A stretch of 64,000 bases of DNA, taken from positions 124,001 through 188,000 of the forward strand of contig CAWFQA010000003.1 in assembly GCA_963817855.1 (NCBI GenBank). The letters run 5' to 3'. The position numbers and the translations under genes are program-made. Shown in pieces: positions 9,599 through 19,482 of the stretch. Source of the stretch: JAKAAZ01 sp963817855 (GTDB lineage: Bacteria > Acidobacteriota > Terriglobia > Terriglobales > Acidobacteriaceae). A model generated the notes under the pieces. The model saw only the letters and a list, made by a program, of their open reading frames with translations. It was not told the DNA's origin and searched no databases. Every line of letters starts with the position of its first letter. Position 1 is the first letter of the stretch.

Positions 9599-9982
9599 TC
9601 ACGAGAAGTTCTCTGCGATTAGAATGCCGCACCAGACAGCCACGAGTCCAAGAAAAAGACTGCCGAATGCATAGAGGGAAGCCATAGAGAACCCTCCGTT
9701 CCGCAGCATGGAGACGGACTCCCATCCATACGATGAGAATGTGCTATAAGCGCCAAGAAAGCCAATTGCGATGAGAAATCTCCACGCAGGGTTCAGGTCC
9801 GTGCGCTTGGCCATCAAAGTCAACGAGAAGCCAATGAGCACGCAGGCGGTGATGTTGATGACAAAGGTCCCGTAAGGGAACTTTGTACCCAGTCGGTTGG
9901 CAACCGCCGAATCAACCCAGAACCTGGCGATAGCACCAAGCGCCCCGCCCACCGCGATATACACGTATTTCGACAAACTCAT
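9599..9982 (-). CDS. crcB: Fluoride ion channel CrcB/Fluc
   Basis: 127-residue inner-membrane protein with four predicted membrane helices, the usual Fluc size. Family marks: GGALGAIARFWVDS at the N-terminus, PYGTFVINITACVLIGF with the conserved Asn of helix 2, and GFLGAYSTFSSYGWE matching the TFS pore motif of helix 3. Fluc dimers export fluoride. ATG 9982 is chosen because of the strong purine-rich site GGAGAAGGGGGC directly before it; the frame is open to 10108 but without a ribosome site. First gene of the unit crcB-DUF190x2-DUF190, and a fluoride riboswitch lies about 340 bases upstream on the same strand. Confidence 0.93.
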   Translation of the reverse strand: MSLSKYVYIAVGGALGAIARFWVDSAVANRLGTKFPYGTFVINITACVLIGFSLTLMAKRTDLNPAWRFLIAIGFLGAYSTFSSYGWESVSMLRNGGFSMASLYAFGSLFLGLVAVWCGILIAENFS

Positions 9983-10302
9983 GCCCCCTTCTCCATTTTT
10001 TCGCGTACATCGGAACCCAGGTCGGTCTTCCAATGTTTCAAGCTGGCCAGATCGCCCTCCACGAGCGGCGCGTCGATCGTGTCTTTCGAAGTTCCCGCGA
10101 GCCTGCATAACTGAGAACGATAAGCATCAGCGTGGTGAAATGGCTATTCACTTCACGGACGCCTGCCGGCGGTCGTACACCGCGGCGACGCGTACACGGT
10201 TGCATTAGGCGCGACTATGCAACATAAAGTCGAGAGAACCCACGTCTAGCTCATGGATCCAAATCTCCGATTCATCTGCTTTCAGGGAAACGCCGGGACA
10301 TA
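9983..10302. other. Long 5' leader between riboswitch and crcB
   Basis: About 320 bases of probable untranslated leader on the minus strand. No conserved coding frame is seen. A 7-base inverted repeat (GTTGCAT...ATGCAAC) lies at 10199-10223. The crcB ribosome site is at the 9983 end. Confidence 0.5.
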
Positions 10303-10331
10303 ACTCCGCGACAGGATTCCCTGTCAGGAGT
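10303..10331 (-). promoter_or_regulatory. Putative riboswitch expression-platform hairpin
   Basis: Read on the minus strand: ACTCC-T-GACAGG-GAAT-CCTGTC-GC-GGAGT, an 11-pair hairpin. Its 5' arm contains the same CTCC (10327-10330) that forms the aptamer pseudoknot, so the two structures exclude each other. There is no U-run after it, so it is not a standard intrinsic terminator; Rho access or RNA stability are alternatives. Confidence 0.6.
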
Positions 10332-10391
10332 CATCATCTGTCCGGCCTATTGGAAGGGACAGCGGTTAAAGGTGAACTCCTTCACCTAACC
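10323..10391 (-). ncRNA. Fluoride riboswitch (crcB RNA motif) aptamer
   Basis: Minus-strand RNA upstream of crcB fits the fluoride aptamer. P1 is GGTGAA/TTCACC (10381-10386 with 10371-10376), closing a loop that holds GGAG. A joining TTTAACCGC (10362-10370) matches the conserved AAC-containing link. P3 is CTGTCC/GGACAG (10357-10362 with 10338-10343). The 3' segment ATGATGACTCCTGAC matches the conserved (C)UGAUG...CCUAC end, and its CTCC can pair with the P1-loop GGAG as the required pseudoknot. The P1 loop has AAGG where other members have AUGG. A consensus promoter places the transcript start 2-3 bases before the aptamer. Identification is by motif, not by a covariance search. Confidence 0.85.
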
Positions 10392-10399
10392 AACACTCT

Positions 10400-10428
10400 C
10401 TTGTATTCCATTGCCGCTGCGGTGTCAA
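10400..10428 (-). promoter_or_regulatory. Sigma-70 promoter of the fluoride unit
   Basis: On the minus strand, -35 TTGACA (10428-10423), a 17-base spacer and -10 TACAAG (10405-10400). The predicted start, near 10393, is directly at the 5' edge of the riboswitch aptamer, so promoter and aptamer support each other. Confidence 0.7.
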
Positions 10429-10630
10429 CTCGAACAGAGTGTCTTCCATGGCGCGTTTCGCGCCTCCGTAATGACCTCTGCGCAGAGTGCTCCCCAGCCC
10501 GTTGCGAATGCCCGCTTCAACGATCGACGTAGGGAAATATCGGGGTGGAGTCGACGCCGGAAGCATGACGCTGTTCCCGTGTGAGATTACTGCCGCAATT
10601 GCCGACAATCGAACCGGAACCTTACAAATG

Positions 10631-11218
10631 TCAGAATCGCAGGATTGGGCCAAAGGTGATCCGCAGGTTGTTGTGCGCACCCTCATTGAAGTAAATCAGG
10701 TCGCCAAGCTCCAGCCGCAATCCGAGCGGGCCCAGAGTTGCCGTCGCACCAGCAGCCGGATAAAGTGCCGCATTCAGAGTGGAGTCACGGATGCCGAGGA
10801 CGGTACTCAGTACAGTGCTATATGGAATCAAGCTAGGGCTAAGTCGGAAGTCGATGAACCCTCCTTTCAGCGTGCCGAATGGAAGAAAGTGACCATGGGC
10901 TGGCTCGAACTTGGGTCCAAACAGACCTTGAGTGACTCCTATCGAAGTCTGTTCAATCGCAGTTATATTGCCGTTCGCAATGTTGCGGTAAACGTCATGG
11001 AAATTAACCCCGTAATCGTAGGCGAACTCTCCTTCCAACATCACGTTGCGGTGTACGCGAAATCCGAACCGTCCGCCCACTCCGAAGTTGTTGGTTTGTG
11101 TCTGGGAGATGCTTAGATAATCGAATAACAAGCCGACTTCTACACGTTTTTGTGCGTGCGCCAGACACGAATTTCCCCACAGCAGAACGCCGGCAATTGC
11201 GAGAACAACCTTCACCAT
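10631..11218 (-). CDS. Predicted outer-membrane beta-barrel protein
   Basis: 195 residues from ATG 11218, where a signal peptide starts (MVKVVLAIAGVLLWGNSCLA, cut near AHAQ). The mature part alternates polar and hydrophobic residues in short strands (VEVGLLFDYLSI, FGVGGRFGFRVHRNVMLEGE, LGLRLELGDLIYF) and ends in phenylalanine (ITFGPILRF), the usual barrel C-terminus for outer-membrane insertion. The size fits an eight-stranded OmpA-like barrel. No convincing ribosome site precedes the chosen start. It stands alone on the minus strand, upstream of the fluoride promoter. Function unknown. Confidence 0.75.
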   Translation of the reverse strand: MVKVVLAIAGVLLWGNSCLAHAQKRVEVGLLFDYLSISQTQTNNFGVGGRFGFRVHRNVMLEGEFAYDYGVNFHDVYRNIANGNITAIEQTSIGVTQGLFGPKFEPAHGHFLPFGTLKGGFIDFRLSPSLIPYSTVLSTVLGIRDSTLNAALYPAAGATATLGPLGLRLELGDLIYFNEGAHNNLRITFGPILRF

Positions 11219-11697
11219 GCAGGAGTGTGCCTTCCGGTACAGATGAGCTAGATGCGAGGAGGCCGTCTCCCGGTTGGATTGTCGCTCGTCACCCTTCCTC
11301 CCGCGCAAGTCAACGAATGCGCGGCCATATCGCACACCTGTAAATCGAAATCGCGGGTACCATCAATTCTCTCCGTCTGGAAAATAGATTTCGTATTATC
11401 GAAGCTTCGGGTGGCGGAGCCTCTTCCCCACCGGCGGCAAAACGCTTGGCCAACCGGGAGCAATCTCGCTGCTAGGAAACCCGCGGAGTCTGCTCCCAAT
11501 TACTGCAAATCACGGCGTTGCTGGCTCGCCCGGTATCCACATTGATAACGCGAGGACGTGGATTACCAAAGAATGTGGAACCTTTCCCGGATGACACTTG
11601 TCTAACCTAATGAGCGGCAGATCTGTCCACGGGTTTCGTTCTCGACGGCTGGCCGCTTGAGAACTATTCGCGCGCCTGATAGGGTTGAGGTGACCGC
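11219..11697. other. Divergent control region of barrel gene and ECF sigma gene
   Basis: 479 bases with no credible gene. The rightmost 120 bases hold an ECF-type promoter (listed separately). No matching ECF motif was seen facing the barrel gene. Confidence 0.45.
11577..11606 (+). promoter_or_regulatory. ECF-sigma-type promoter of the sigma/anti-sigma pair
   Basis: -35 GGAACC (11577-11582), 17 bases, then GTCTAA (11600-11605). This fits the classic ECF pattern GGAAC-N16/17-GTC/TCTAA. It lies about 90 bases before the sigma gene, suggesting that the sigma factor transcribes its own operon. Confidence 0.65.
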
Positions 11698-12450
11698 ATG
11701 TCCGCGGCGTCTGCGTTGGGAGATCTGGCTGCTGGAATCGCAATACGGACGGATGAGTCCGTCCTCACCACTGAGCTGCAAGCCGGCTCGGAAGAGGCGT
11801 TTGCGCTTCTAATCGCACAGTATCAGGCTCCCATCTACAGTTTGATTTCGCGCGTGCTCACCGATCCTTCCGACGCTGCCGACACCACTCAGGACGTTTT
11901 CATTAAGGTCTTTCGCAACATCGGCAGTTTCCACGGAGACTCCAGCCTGCGCACCTGGATCTATCGCATCGCGCTTCGCGAGGCATCGAACCAGCGCCGC
12001 TGGTGGTCACGGCATCGTGGCCGCGAAATCACGATTGAGACGGAGACGAACGCATCCGACGAGGGAAAATCAACGTATCTGAAAGACCTGCTGATCGACG
12101 GCCACGCTACTCCATACGAGCTAACCGAGCACGAAGAAATTCGGACGAAAGTTGAAATCGAATTGCGTCGATTGCAAGAGCCTTTTCGCACGGTCGTCAT
12201 TTTGCGCGATCTGGAAGGGCTGCCGTACGACGAAATTGCTGAGATTCTCGGCGCACATTTGGGAACCGTGAAATCGCGCCTGATTCGTGGACGCGCCATG
12301 TTGCGAGCACGATTGCAGCCGTTGATCGCTCGAGCCCGCCCGGACAAAGGCATTCTGTGCGGTCGCCCGGCGGTCAATAGCACGTCGACCAGTGAGGTTT
12401 CTGGATCGACCCAAACTAGCGCGGGTCGTCTATTTGGGGAGGCAGTATGA
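11698..12450 (+). CDS. ECF-family RNA polymerase sigma factor (RpoE-like)
   Basis: 250 residues. Region 2 spans about 35-105 (FALLIAQYQAPIYSLISRVL; the -10 reading part DTTQDVFIKVFRNIGSF) and region 4 about 150-205 (LQEPFRTVVILRDLEGLPYD, then the helix-turn-helix EIAEILGAHLGTVKSRLIRG). A Ser/Thr-rich tail of about 35 residues follows. GAGGTGA precedes the ATG. The stop overlaps the anti-sigma start (ATGA at 12447-12450), so the two are translationally coupled. With the ECF-type promoter upstream this is a self-regulated envelope-signalling module; the signal is unknown. Confidence 0.93.
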   Translation: MSAASALGDLAAGIAIRTDESVLTTELQAGSEEAFALLIAQYQAPIYSLISRVLTDPSDAADTTQDVFIKVFRNIGSFHGDSSLRTWIYRIALREASNQRRWWSRHRGREITIETETNASDEGKSTYLKDLLIDGHATPYELTEHEEIRTKVEIELRRLQEPFRTVVILRDLEGLPYDEIAEILGAHLGTVKSRLIRGRAMLRARLQPLIARARPDKGILCGRPAVNSTSTSEVSGSTQTSAGRLFGEAV

Positions 12451-13121
12451 GTGATTGCTTGTCAATTCGCTCACAGTTTTCGGAATACCTGGACGGAGCC
12501 GTGTCGGGGACCGCGATGTATGCGATCGCCAGCCACCTCGAAGGTTGCCAGGAATGCACCACCGAGTTCGCCGAATGGCGCGCGCTGCAGCGTGTCCTGA
12601 CCAGCATTGGCCCCGCGAAGCCTCCGGCCGACTTGGGATTGCGTCTTCGTGTTGCCATTTCGCAGCAAAAAGCTCGCACAACGCGCAGACGCATCGAATC
12701 CTGGCAGATGTATTGGGAAAATACTTTGTCGCCAGTCTTGGTACGCGGCGCGGCTGGCCTTGCCACCGCCATGGTTTTGCTGGGCGTGATGGCACTGATG
12801 GTCGGAACCGTTGCGGCGCCACCGCCGGTTGCGGCCACGGAAACGACGGCGGATTCCACCACCAGTCCCCAGTTCCTGTATACGGTGGGCGGAACCGATT
12901 CTCGCGGTTCGTTTGCACATCCCGTACTGGTAGAAGTTGCAATCAGCAGCAAGGGCCGCGTCTACGACTACCGCATCGTCTCCGGACCGACCAACAAGGA
13001 AGTTCGCGAGTCATTGGATAACATGCTTCTAATGAGCCACTTTACTCCGGCTCGTTTCTATGGCATTCCAGTTCCAGGCCGGGCGATCCTGTCCTTCTCC
13101 GGCGCTTCCGTCCGCGGATAA
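12447..13121 (+). CDS. Membrane anti-sigma factor with zinc-binding domain and TonB-like C-terminus
   Basis: 224 residues. The cytoplasmic N-terminus is an anti-sigma zinc finger: C4 and H30-x3-C34-x2-C37 (SHLEGCQEC). A single membrane helix lies at about 101-123 (GLATAMVLLGVMALMVGTVA). The periplasmic part, about 150-224, resembles a TonB C-terminal domain (VLVEVAISSKGRVYDYRIVS, then MSHFTPARFYGIPVPGRAIL). It overlaps the sigma gene by four bases and should bind that sigma at the membrane. A TonB-like sensor end is unusual for an anti-sigma factor and hints that it reads a periplasmic or outer-membrane partner. Confidence 0.88.
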   Translation: MSDCLSIRSQFSEYLDGAVSGTAMYAIASHLEGCQECTTEFAEWRALQRVLTSIGPAKPPADLGLRLRVAISQQKARTTRRRIESWQMYWENTLSPVLVRGAAGLATAMVLLGVMALMVGTVAAPPPVAATETTADSTTSPQFLYTVGGTDSRGSFAHPVLVEVAISSKGRVYDYRIVSGPTNKEVRESLDNMLLMSHFTPARFYGIPVPGRAILSFSGASVRG

Positions 13122-13250
13122 AAGCTGCGGTCAATCAGACCTATCCAATTCGATCTTCCATCCTAAGGCCAACGTGAAATGATTGCGGCGTTCTCGCTCC
13201 ATAAGCGTAGAATGCAGCCGTTAGCGAAACTTCAGGAACAGGGCACAGGA

Positions 13251-14519
13251 ATGACAACGACATATTTGCGTGTTGCGGCTTTTGGCCTTGGAACTTTACT
13301 TGCCGTCGGTTGCGGTGGAAACTCAACAATAATGGCGCCTATCAGTCCCGCCTGCGTGGCTTCGTCGACGCCCGAGTTTGCCTACGCACTGAGTTTCAGC
13401 GATTCCAACGCGTCCTCTCACGCGGTTTCCATGTACAGCGTAAACTCCTGCACCGGTTCACTGACGTCGACATCCCCCGCTTCCGTTTCGACCGGGATCG
13501 CGCCGCCCAACGTCGGCGCGGAACAAATGGTTGCCGATCCGCTCGGGCGATTTGCCTACGTGGCGAATCTTGTCTCCAACGCCTCCGACCTGTCCACCAT
13601 CTCGATGTATACCATTAACTCCACTGGAGTTCTCAGCCCGACCACTCCGGCCACCGTTCACACCGGATGGTACCCGCAAGAGATCGCGATCGACCCGCTC
13701 GGACGATTCGTCTACACCGCCAACTCCGACGACAATTCGATCTCCATGTTCACCATCAACCAAGCCACGGGCGTGCTCACTCCGACAACCCCGGCCTCGG
13801 CGTCAACTGTGGTCCCCGGCAACATCCTATGGCAACCAAGCTTTTTGACCGTCGACCCCACGGGCAGGTTCCTCTATTTAACCGAATCTCTTACCAATGG
13901 CGCCGCGGTTTTGATGTTCAACATCGACCAGGCCACTGGGGTTCTCACACCAACCTCGCCTGCAACGGTCAATGTGGGCGGATGGCCATGGCAGGTCGTC
14001 GTAGACTCCTCCGACAAGTTCGCTTACGTGGTGGATAATTCCTTCGGCGATGTCTGGCAGTACACCGTCAACTCAACCACCGGAGTCTTGACCCCGAACA
14101 CACCCGCAGAGGTTGCAACAGGCAACGGACCTACCGGAATTGCAGTCGATCCGACCAGCAGATTCGCCTACGTCGTGAACCGGCAGGACAACACGGTTTC
14201 GATGTATTCGATCAATCCCAATTCGGGCAACCTGACTCTTAATGTGTCTAGAAACTCCACAGGCACCATCGCCACCGGGACCGAACCTTTCCGCATTTCG
14301 TTCGATCCTTCCGGAAAATTTCTTTACGTGGTCAATGAAAATGGACCCGCATCCATCTATACAGTGAACGATGACGGCACCTTGACTTCGGTCGGAACGA
14401 CCGCAGAAAGCTCCTTGGCGATCACTTTCGCAATACCAAGTAGCGATAGAGCAGCCGCGGCAACGGCCGTGCCTGTGATATCCTTACTGAGAATGGGGAC
14501 GTGCGCCCTGGCGTCATAG
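13251..14519 (+). CDS. Lactonase-type beta-propeller lipoprotein
   Basis: 422 residues from ATG 13251, chosen because a lipoprotein signal starts there (lipobox LAVGC, then GGNST) with an AGGA site upstream; two in-frame upstream ATGs (13179, 13212) would bury the signal. The body has six to seven repeats of about 45 residues such as DPLGRFAYVANLVS, DPLGRFVYTANSDDNSISMF, DPTSRFAYVVNRQDNTVSMY, typical of the 6-phosphogluconolactonase / YVTN seven-bladed propeller fold. In acidobacteria such exported propellers are common and rarely have proven enzyme activity. Likely anchored to a membrane and facing outward; ligand unknown. Confidence 0.83.
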   Translation: MTTTYLRVAAFGLGTLLAVGCGGNSTIMAPISPACVASSTPEFAYALSFSDSNASSHAVSMYSVNSCTGSLTSTSPASVSTGIAPPNVGAEQMVADPLGRFAYVANLVSNASDLSTISMYTINSTGVLSPTTPATVHTGWYPQEIAIDPLGRFVYTANSDDNSISMFTINQATGVLTPTTPASASTVVPGNILWQPSFLTVDPTGRFLYLTESLTNGAAVLMFNIDQATGVLTPTSPATVNVGGWPWQVVVDSSDKFAYVVDNSFGDVWQYTVNSTTGVLTPNTPAEVATGNGPTGIAVDPTSRFAYVVNRQDNTVSMYSINPNSGNLTLNVSRNSTGTIATGTEPFRISFDPSGKFLYVVNENGPASIYTVNDDGTLTSVGTTAESSLAITFAIPSSDRAAAATAVPVISLLRMGTCALAS

Positions 14520-14628
14520 CTACGCCAACAAACTGGCCTGCCGTCGCGGCTTCGACCGCATCCAAAATATTGTCTTGCCCACGGACAACGAACTCCTAAA
14601 TCAGCATCTCCGAAAAAGAGGGGCACCT

Positions 14629-16328
<1,700 letters not shown>

Positions 16329-16354
16329 TTTAGCTTGATTCAGCACCGAGCAAC

Positions 16355-16384
16355 AAAGGTCACTCTCTCGAGTGGCCTTTTTTT
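16355..16384 (+). terminator. Intrinsic terminator of rpoD
   Basis: Stem AAAGGTCACT / AGTGGCCTTT (ten pairs including one G-T) with a CTCTCG loop, followed by a T-run. It sits 27 bases after the rpoD stop and just before the end of the convergent miaA. Confidence 0.85.
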
Positions 16385-17393
16385 ATTCCGCAGATAACGA
16401 AGACTTGGATGCTTCCCGCACTTCCCCGCCCTGGCCCCCCTGATCTTCCACCTCTGCCAGGGCTTTTTGCACGATCGCAGGATCATCGCCGAATCCGTCC
16501 AGCCAATGCACGTCGGGCTCGCGGCGAAACCAGGTCATCTGCCGCTTGGCATAGTTGCGATGGCCCTGTTGCGTGGAAGCAATCGCGTCCCCCATTGAAA
16601 GGTCTCCGCGCAGCAGCATTGCAGTTTGCTTGTAACCCAGAGACAACAACGGGCGGCAATCCTGGCCATAACGAGCCAACAGATGTTCCGTTTCCTCGAC
16701 CAGCCCATTGGAAAACATGGCCGCTGCTCGCTGATTGATACGGACATACAGCGCGGGCCGCGGTGGATCGAGCCCCAGGCGCAGAATCCGAAAGCCCTGC
16801 AACGGGTCGCGCCCAGCTTCCCACAAGGTCGACATTCGTTGACGTCCCGCGAGGGTCACCTCAATCGCTCGCACCAATTTGGGGGCATCGTTGGGATGGA
16901 TGTGCGAAGCGGAAACAGGATCCAGCCGCTGCAAAATTCGCGCCAGATAGCTGCTGCCGCGCTTTTGTTCCATTACACGCAATCGCACGCGCAGCGACTC
17001 AAACCGTGTCGGCCCTGGAAACAATCCTTCGATCAGAGCTCGCAGGTACAGTCCGGTTCCGCCGGCGACGATGGGAAGCTTGCTCCGGGATTCAATGTCC
17101 GCAAGACTGGCGCGCGCATCGCGGGCATAATCCCCAGCGGTGTATGGCTGGTTCGGCCAGACCACGTCTAGCATGTGGTGAGGAACCAGGCCGCGTTGTT
17201 CCGGCGAAGGCTTCGCCGTTCCAATTTCCAATTCGCGATAGACGGCCACAGAGTCGCAGCTGACGATCTCGCCTGAAAATCTTTGCGCCAGTTGAACCGC
17301 AAGTGAGGTTTTCCCGCTCGCAGTTGCTCCATGCAACACCACCAGCGGATAGCTGGAATTTTTCAGCTTGCTTTGTAGATTGGCGCCGTCCAT
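16383..17393 (-). CDS. miaA: tRNA dimethylallyltransferase MiaA
   Basis: 336 residues from ATG 17393 (GGAA site 8 bases before). Adds a dimethylallyl group to A37 of tRNAs that read codons starting with U. Marks: P-loop GATASGKTSLAVQLA, the DSVAVYRELEIGTAKP segment with the substrate-contacting Asp, VAGGTGLYLRALIEGLFPGP, and the C-terminal helix GHRNYAKRQMTWFRRE. The last 25 residues are a low-complexity Gln/Gly/Glu tail. Third gene after the TonB-like protein and the 46-residue peptide on the same strand, with a 69-base gap. It ends at the rpoD terminator. Confidence 0.95.
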   Translation of the reverse strand: MDGANLQSKLKNSSYPLVVLHGATASGKTSLAVQLAQRFSGEIVSCDSVAVYRELEIGTAKPSPEQRGLVPHHMLDVVWPNQPYTAGDYARDARASLADIESRSKLPIVAGGTGLYLRALIEGLFPGPTRFESLRVRLRVMEQKRGSSYLARILQRLDPVSASHIHPNDAPKLVRAIEVTLAGRQRMSTLWEAGRDPLQGFRILRLGLDPPRPALYVRINQRAAAMFSNGLVEETEHLLARYGQDCRPLLSLGYKQTAMLLRGDLSMGDAIASTQQGHRNYAKRQMTWFRREPDVHWLDGFGDDPAIVQKALAEVEDQGGQGGEVREASKSSLSAE

Positions 17394-17462
17394 CGTTCCG
17401 CGCAGTTTTCCTTGGCCAAACTTCCCACACTTGTCAGACTTCCGGCAGAAGTATCCCAAACG

Positions 17463-17603
17463 CTACCAAAGGTTCCACCAGCGGGCCAGGAAAATGGCAT
17501 GCCACCCTGCGCGAATCGCGCTCAACAGAATCACCGCTAGCGCAATCCATATCAGGCCCATCGCCTGACGGCGTCGATGTGCGGCTTCTTCTGGTGCGAT
17601 CAT
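17463..17603 (-). CDS. 46-residue single-pass membrane peptide coupled to TonB-like gene
   Basis: Small protein starting MIAPEEAAHRRRQAMG, then one strong membrane helix (LIWIALAVILLSAIRAG, about 16-32) and an aromatic tail ending WWNLW. Its ATG overlaps the stop of the TonB-like gene (ATGA, 17600-17603), so translation is probably coupled. The charged N-terminus with RRR suggests it stays in the cytoplasm. I do not recognise a family. An accessory part of the TonB-like complex is an inference from the overlap alone. Confidence 0.6.
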   Translation of the reverse strand: MIAPEEAAHRRRQAMGLIWIALAVILLSAIRAGWHAIFLARWWNLW

Positions 17604-18733
17604 TCCGGTGTGTACTTCCCGGTTTGTTCGTTGTAGAGGAAGTAAAAGCGCAAGGCTAGGTACGGTCCCTTGAATTGTTTCGGCAACGGCGGAAACGGTC
17701 CAGCTCCGGTGATGCCGCCCCATGCGGCTCGATCGAGAGATACATCCCCAGAGGGCCGGACCAGCTGCATCGATTTGATACTGCCGTCGGGCATAATCAT
17801 GAATTGAATTGCCACCGTGCCCTGCTTCAACAGAGGCGGACGCGCCGCTTCGGGGATCAGCAAGTCCCAACTGGACTGCGTCATCTGCACAACCTGATGC
17901 AGATATGGACCGAAATCTACACCCATCGTGTCGCTGAGAACTTCTACACCGGAGGCAACGCCGGGATGCGCAATGGGAGCGTTCTCGCCGTTGTCTCCGG
18001 CGTCGCCGTTCGACCGCGCGGCATTGCGTTCCGCCTGGCGAATCATATCGCCCACAGACATATTGGGCTGGCTGGTGGCCTGATTTTGAGCTCTCGTCGC
18101 TTGCCGCTGCGGCGCCGGCTGCATCGCGGACTGGGTAGCGCTAGGCGCGGATGGAAGCGACTGCGTGGGACGGTTCTCCGGCGGAGAAGGCGGCACGGCA
18201 TGGGCCTGTTCTCGCTGCGGCGATGGTTGCTGCGGCCGAGCGGCTGGCTGCTCCGGTTGTTGTGCCCTTTGCTGCGACTGCGGCGGCGGCGAAGGTCGGC
18301 CGGCACGGCGCATTGCCTGCAATTCCTCAATCGTCTTTTGATCGGGCGTCGGGTGTTTGGTCTGCGCGGTGTGATTTTGATCGGAAATAATGTTGGTGGG
18401 CCTTGGCGGCTTCTTCACCAGGTCCGGAGGCATGTCCAGATACACATTTTCAGGTGCTTTTTGCGGTATCAGTGGCATTGTGTTGACCACCGTGGCCGGT
18501 CGAAAGATTTTCAGTTTTGGACCATAGAAAATCCACCAGAAAACCAAAAGATGGAAGATGAGCGAAACCCAAATGGCTTCCCGCACCCGGGCAGACAACC
18601 GCTCCCCCTCAAGAGAGTCGATGACATCGAGCAGCTCATGAGGTGAGTGAGATTCGTAACGTGTCCGCAAACGATCGAACTTGGGTTCGATTGGCTTCTC
18701 TGGCGGACTCGGGGGTGTTTCGATTGCGGCCAT
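17600..18733 (-). CDS. TonB-family energy-transducer-like protein
   Basis: 377 residues from ATG 18733. Layout: 50-residue cytoplasmic head, one membrane helix at about 54-70 (IWVSLIFHLLVFWWIF), a long Pro/Gln-rich linker (about 110-220) that could span the periplasm, and a C-terminal TonB-like domain (GTVAIQFMIMPDGSIKSMQL, VSLDRAAWGGITGAGPFPPL). This layout fits TonB/TolA-type proteins that pass inner-membrane energy to outer-membrane partners; no ExbB or ExbD is encoded in the window. The acidic head is longer than in classic TonB. Followed by the coupled 46-residue membrane peptide. Confidence 0.82.
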   Translation of the reverse strand: MAAIETPPSPPEKPIEPKFDRLRTRYESHSPHELLDVIDSLEGERLSARVREAIWVSLIFHLLVFWWIFYGPKLKIFRPATVVNTMPLIPQKAPENVYLDMPPDLVKKPPRPTNIISDQNHTAQTKHPTPDQKTIEELQAMRRAGRPSPPPQSQQRAQQPEQPAARPQQPSPQREQAHAVPPSPPENRPTQSLPSAPSATQSAMQPAPQRQATRAQNQATSQPNMSVGDMIRQAERNAARSNGDAGDNGENAPIAHPGVASGVEVLSDTMGVDFGPYLHQVVQMTQSSWDLLIPEAARPPLLKQGTVAIQFMIMPDGSIKSMQLVRPSGDVSLDRAAWGGITGAGPFPPLPKQFKGPYLALRFYFLYNEQTGKYTPE

Positions 18734-18891
18734 CAAAATTAGACGACACTGATCCTACTGTAGTTTGCGTGGCACTTGCCAGTATCGACATTGCGTCCTT
18801 CTACCATTGTCTCATTCTTTGACATTTTCGCACCCTTTCAGATGTCTATTCTCGCCCCCAAATCCGAACTTTGAAGGGTAAAATCGCAGCT

Positions 18892-19392
18892 GTGAAAGCT
18901 CTCGTCATTACCGTCAGCGACTCGTGTTTTCAAGGGCTTCGGATTGATCGCTCCGGCCCCGCCATCGTACTGCGGCTGCAGCAGGTCGGTTTTTCTGTCG
19001 AGGAGAACACTGTCGTTCCCGACGACGCAGCCCGGATTGCGGCCGAAATTCGCAGGCAAGCCGCCCGCGCGCCGCTGGTGGTGACGACCGGCGGCACCGG
19101 TATCGCGCTCCGCGACGTAACACCGGAGGCGACTCGGCAAGTCTGCGACCGCATCCTCGACGGATTTGGTGAGCATATGCGCCGCGAAGGGCTAAAGGAG
19201 ACAACACTTGCTCCAATGAGTCGCGCGGTTTCAGGAACGCTGGGTGCCACGTTGATTGTGAATGTTCCAGGCAGTCCGCGCGCGGCCGTCACATCGCTTG
19301 ACTCGGTGCTCCCACTTATTCAGCATGCGCTGGTGCTTTTGTCCGGGGTTACAGAGCATCCGGAGCCCGCCCATGCATCCGACAACAATTAG
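18892..19392 (+). CDS. Molybdenum cofactor protein MoaB/MogA
   Basis: 166 residues. MoaB/MogA family, adenylylates molybdopterin before molybdenum insertion. Marks: ALVITVSDSC near the start, the molybdopterin-binding TTGGTGIALRDVTPEAT, and NVPGSPRAAVTSLDSVLPLI. GTG 18892 is taken because the alignment-like core begins there; TTG 18871 is in frame but lacks a ribosome site. No other molybdopterin gene is in the window, so the split between MoaB and MogA cannot be made here. Confidence 0.88.
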   Translation: MKALVITVSDSCFQGLRIDRSGPAIVLRLQQVGFSVEENTVVPDDAARIAAEIRRQAARAPLVVTTGGTGIALRDVTPEATRQVCDRILDGFGEHMRREGLKETTLAPMSRAVSGTLGATLIVNVPGSPRAAVTSLDSVLPLIQHALVLLSGVTEHPEPAHASDNN

Positions 19393-19482
19393 AAGCTCCG
19401 CGCGCCCTGCAATACGGACGCCGCTTCAAAGCCCCTGTAGGATAAATAGACGCCCTTTTAGAGACATGTCTTTGAATAGCCA

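Noticed and set aside
9983..10108. Longer crcB start at 10108
   Set aside because: No ribosome site and an unrelated basic leader; ATG 9982 has a strong site and begins the family sequence.
10303..10331. Intrinsic terminator reading of the riboswitch hairpin
   Set aside because: No U-run follows the stem on the minus strand; kept only as a platform hairpin.
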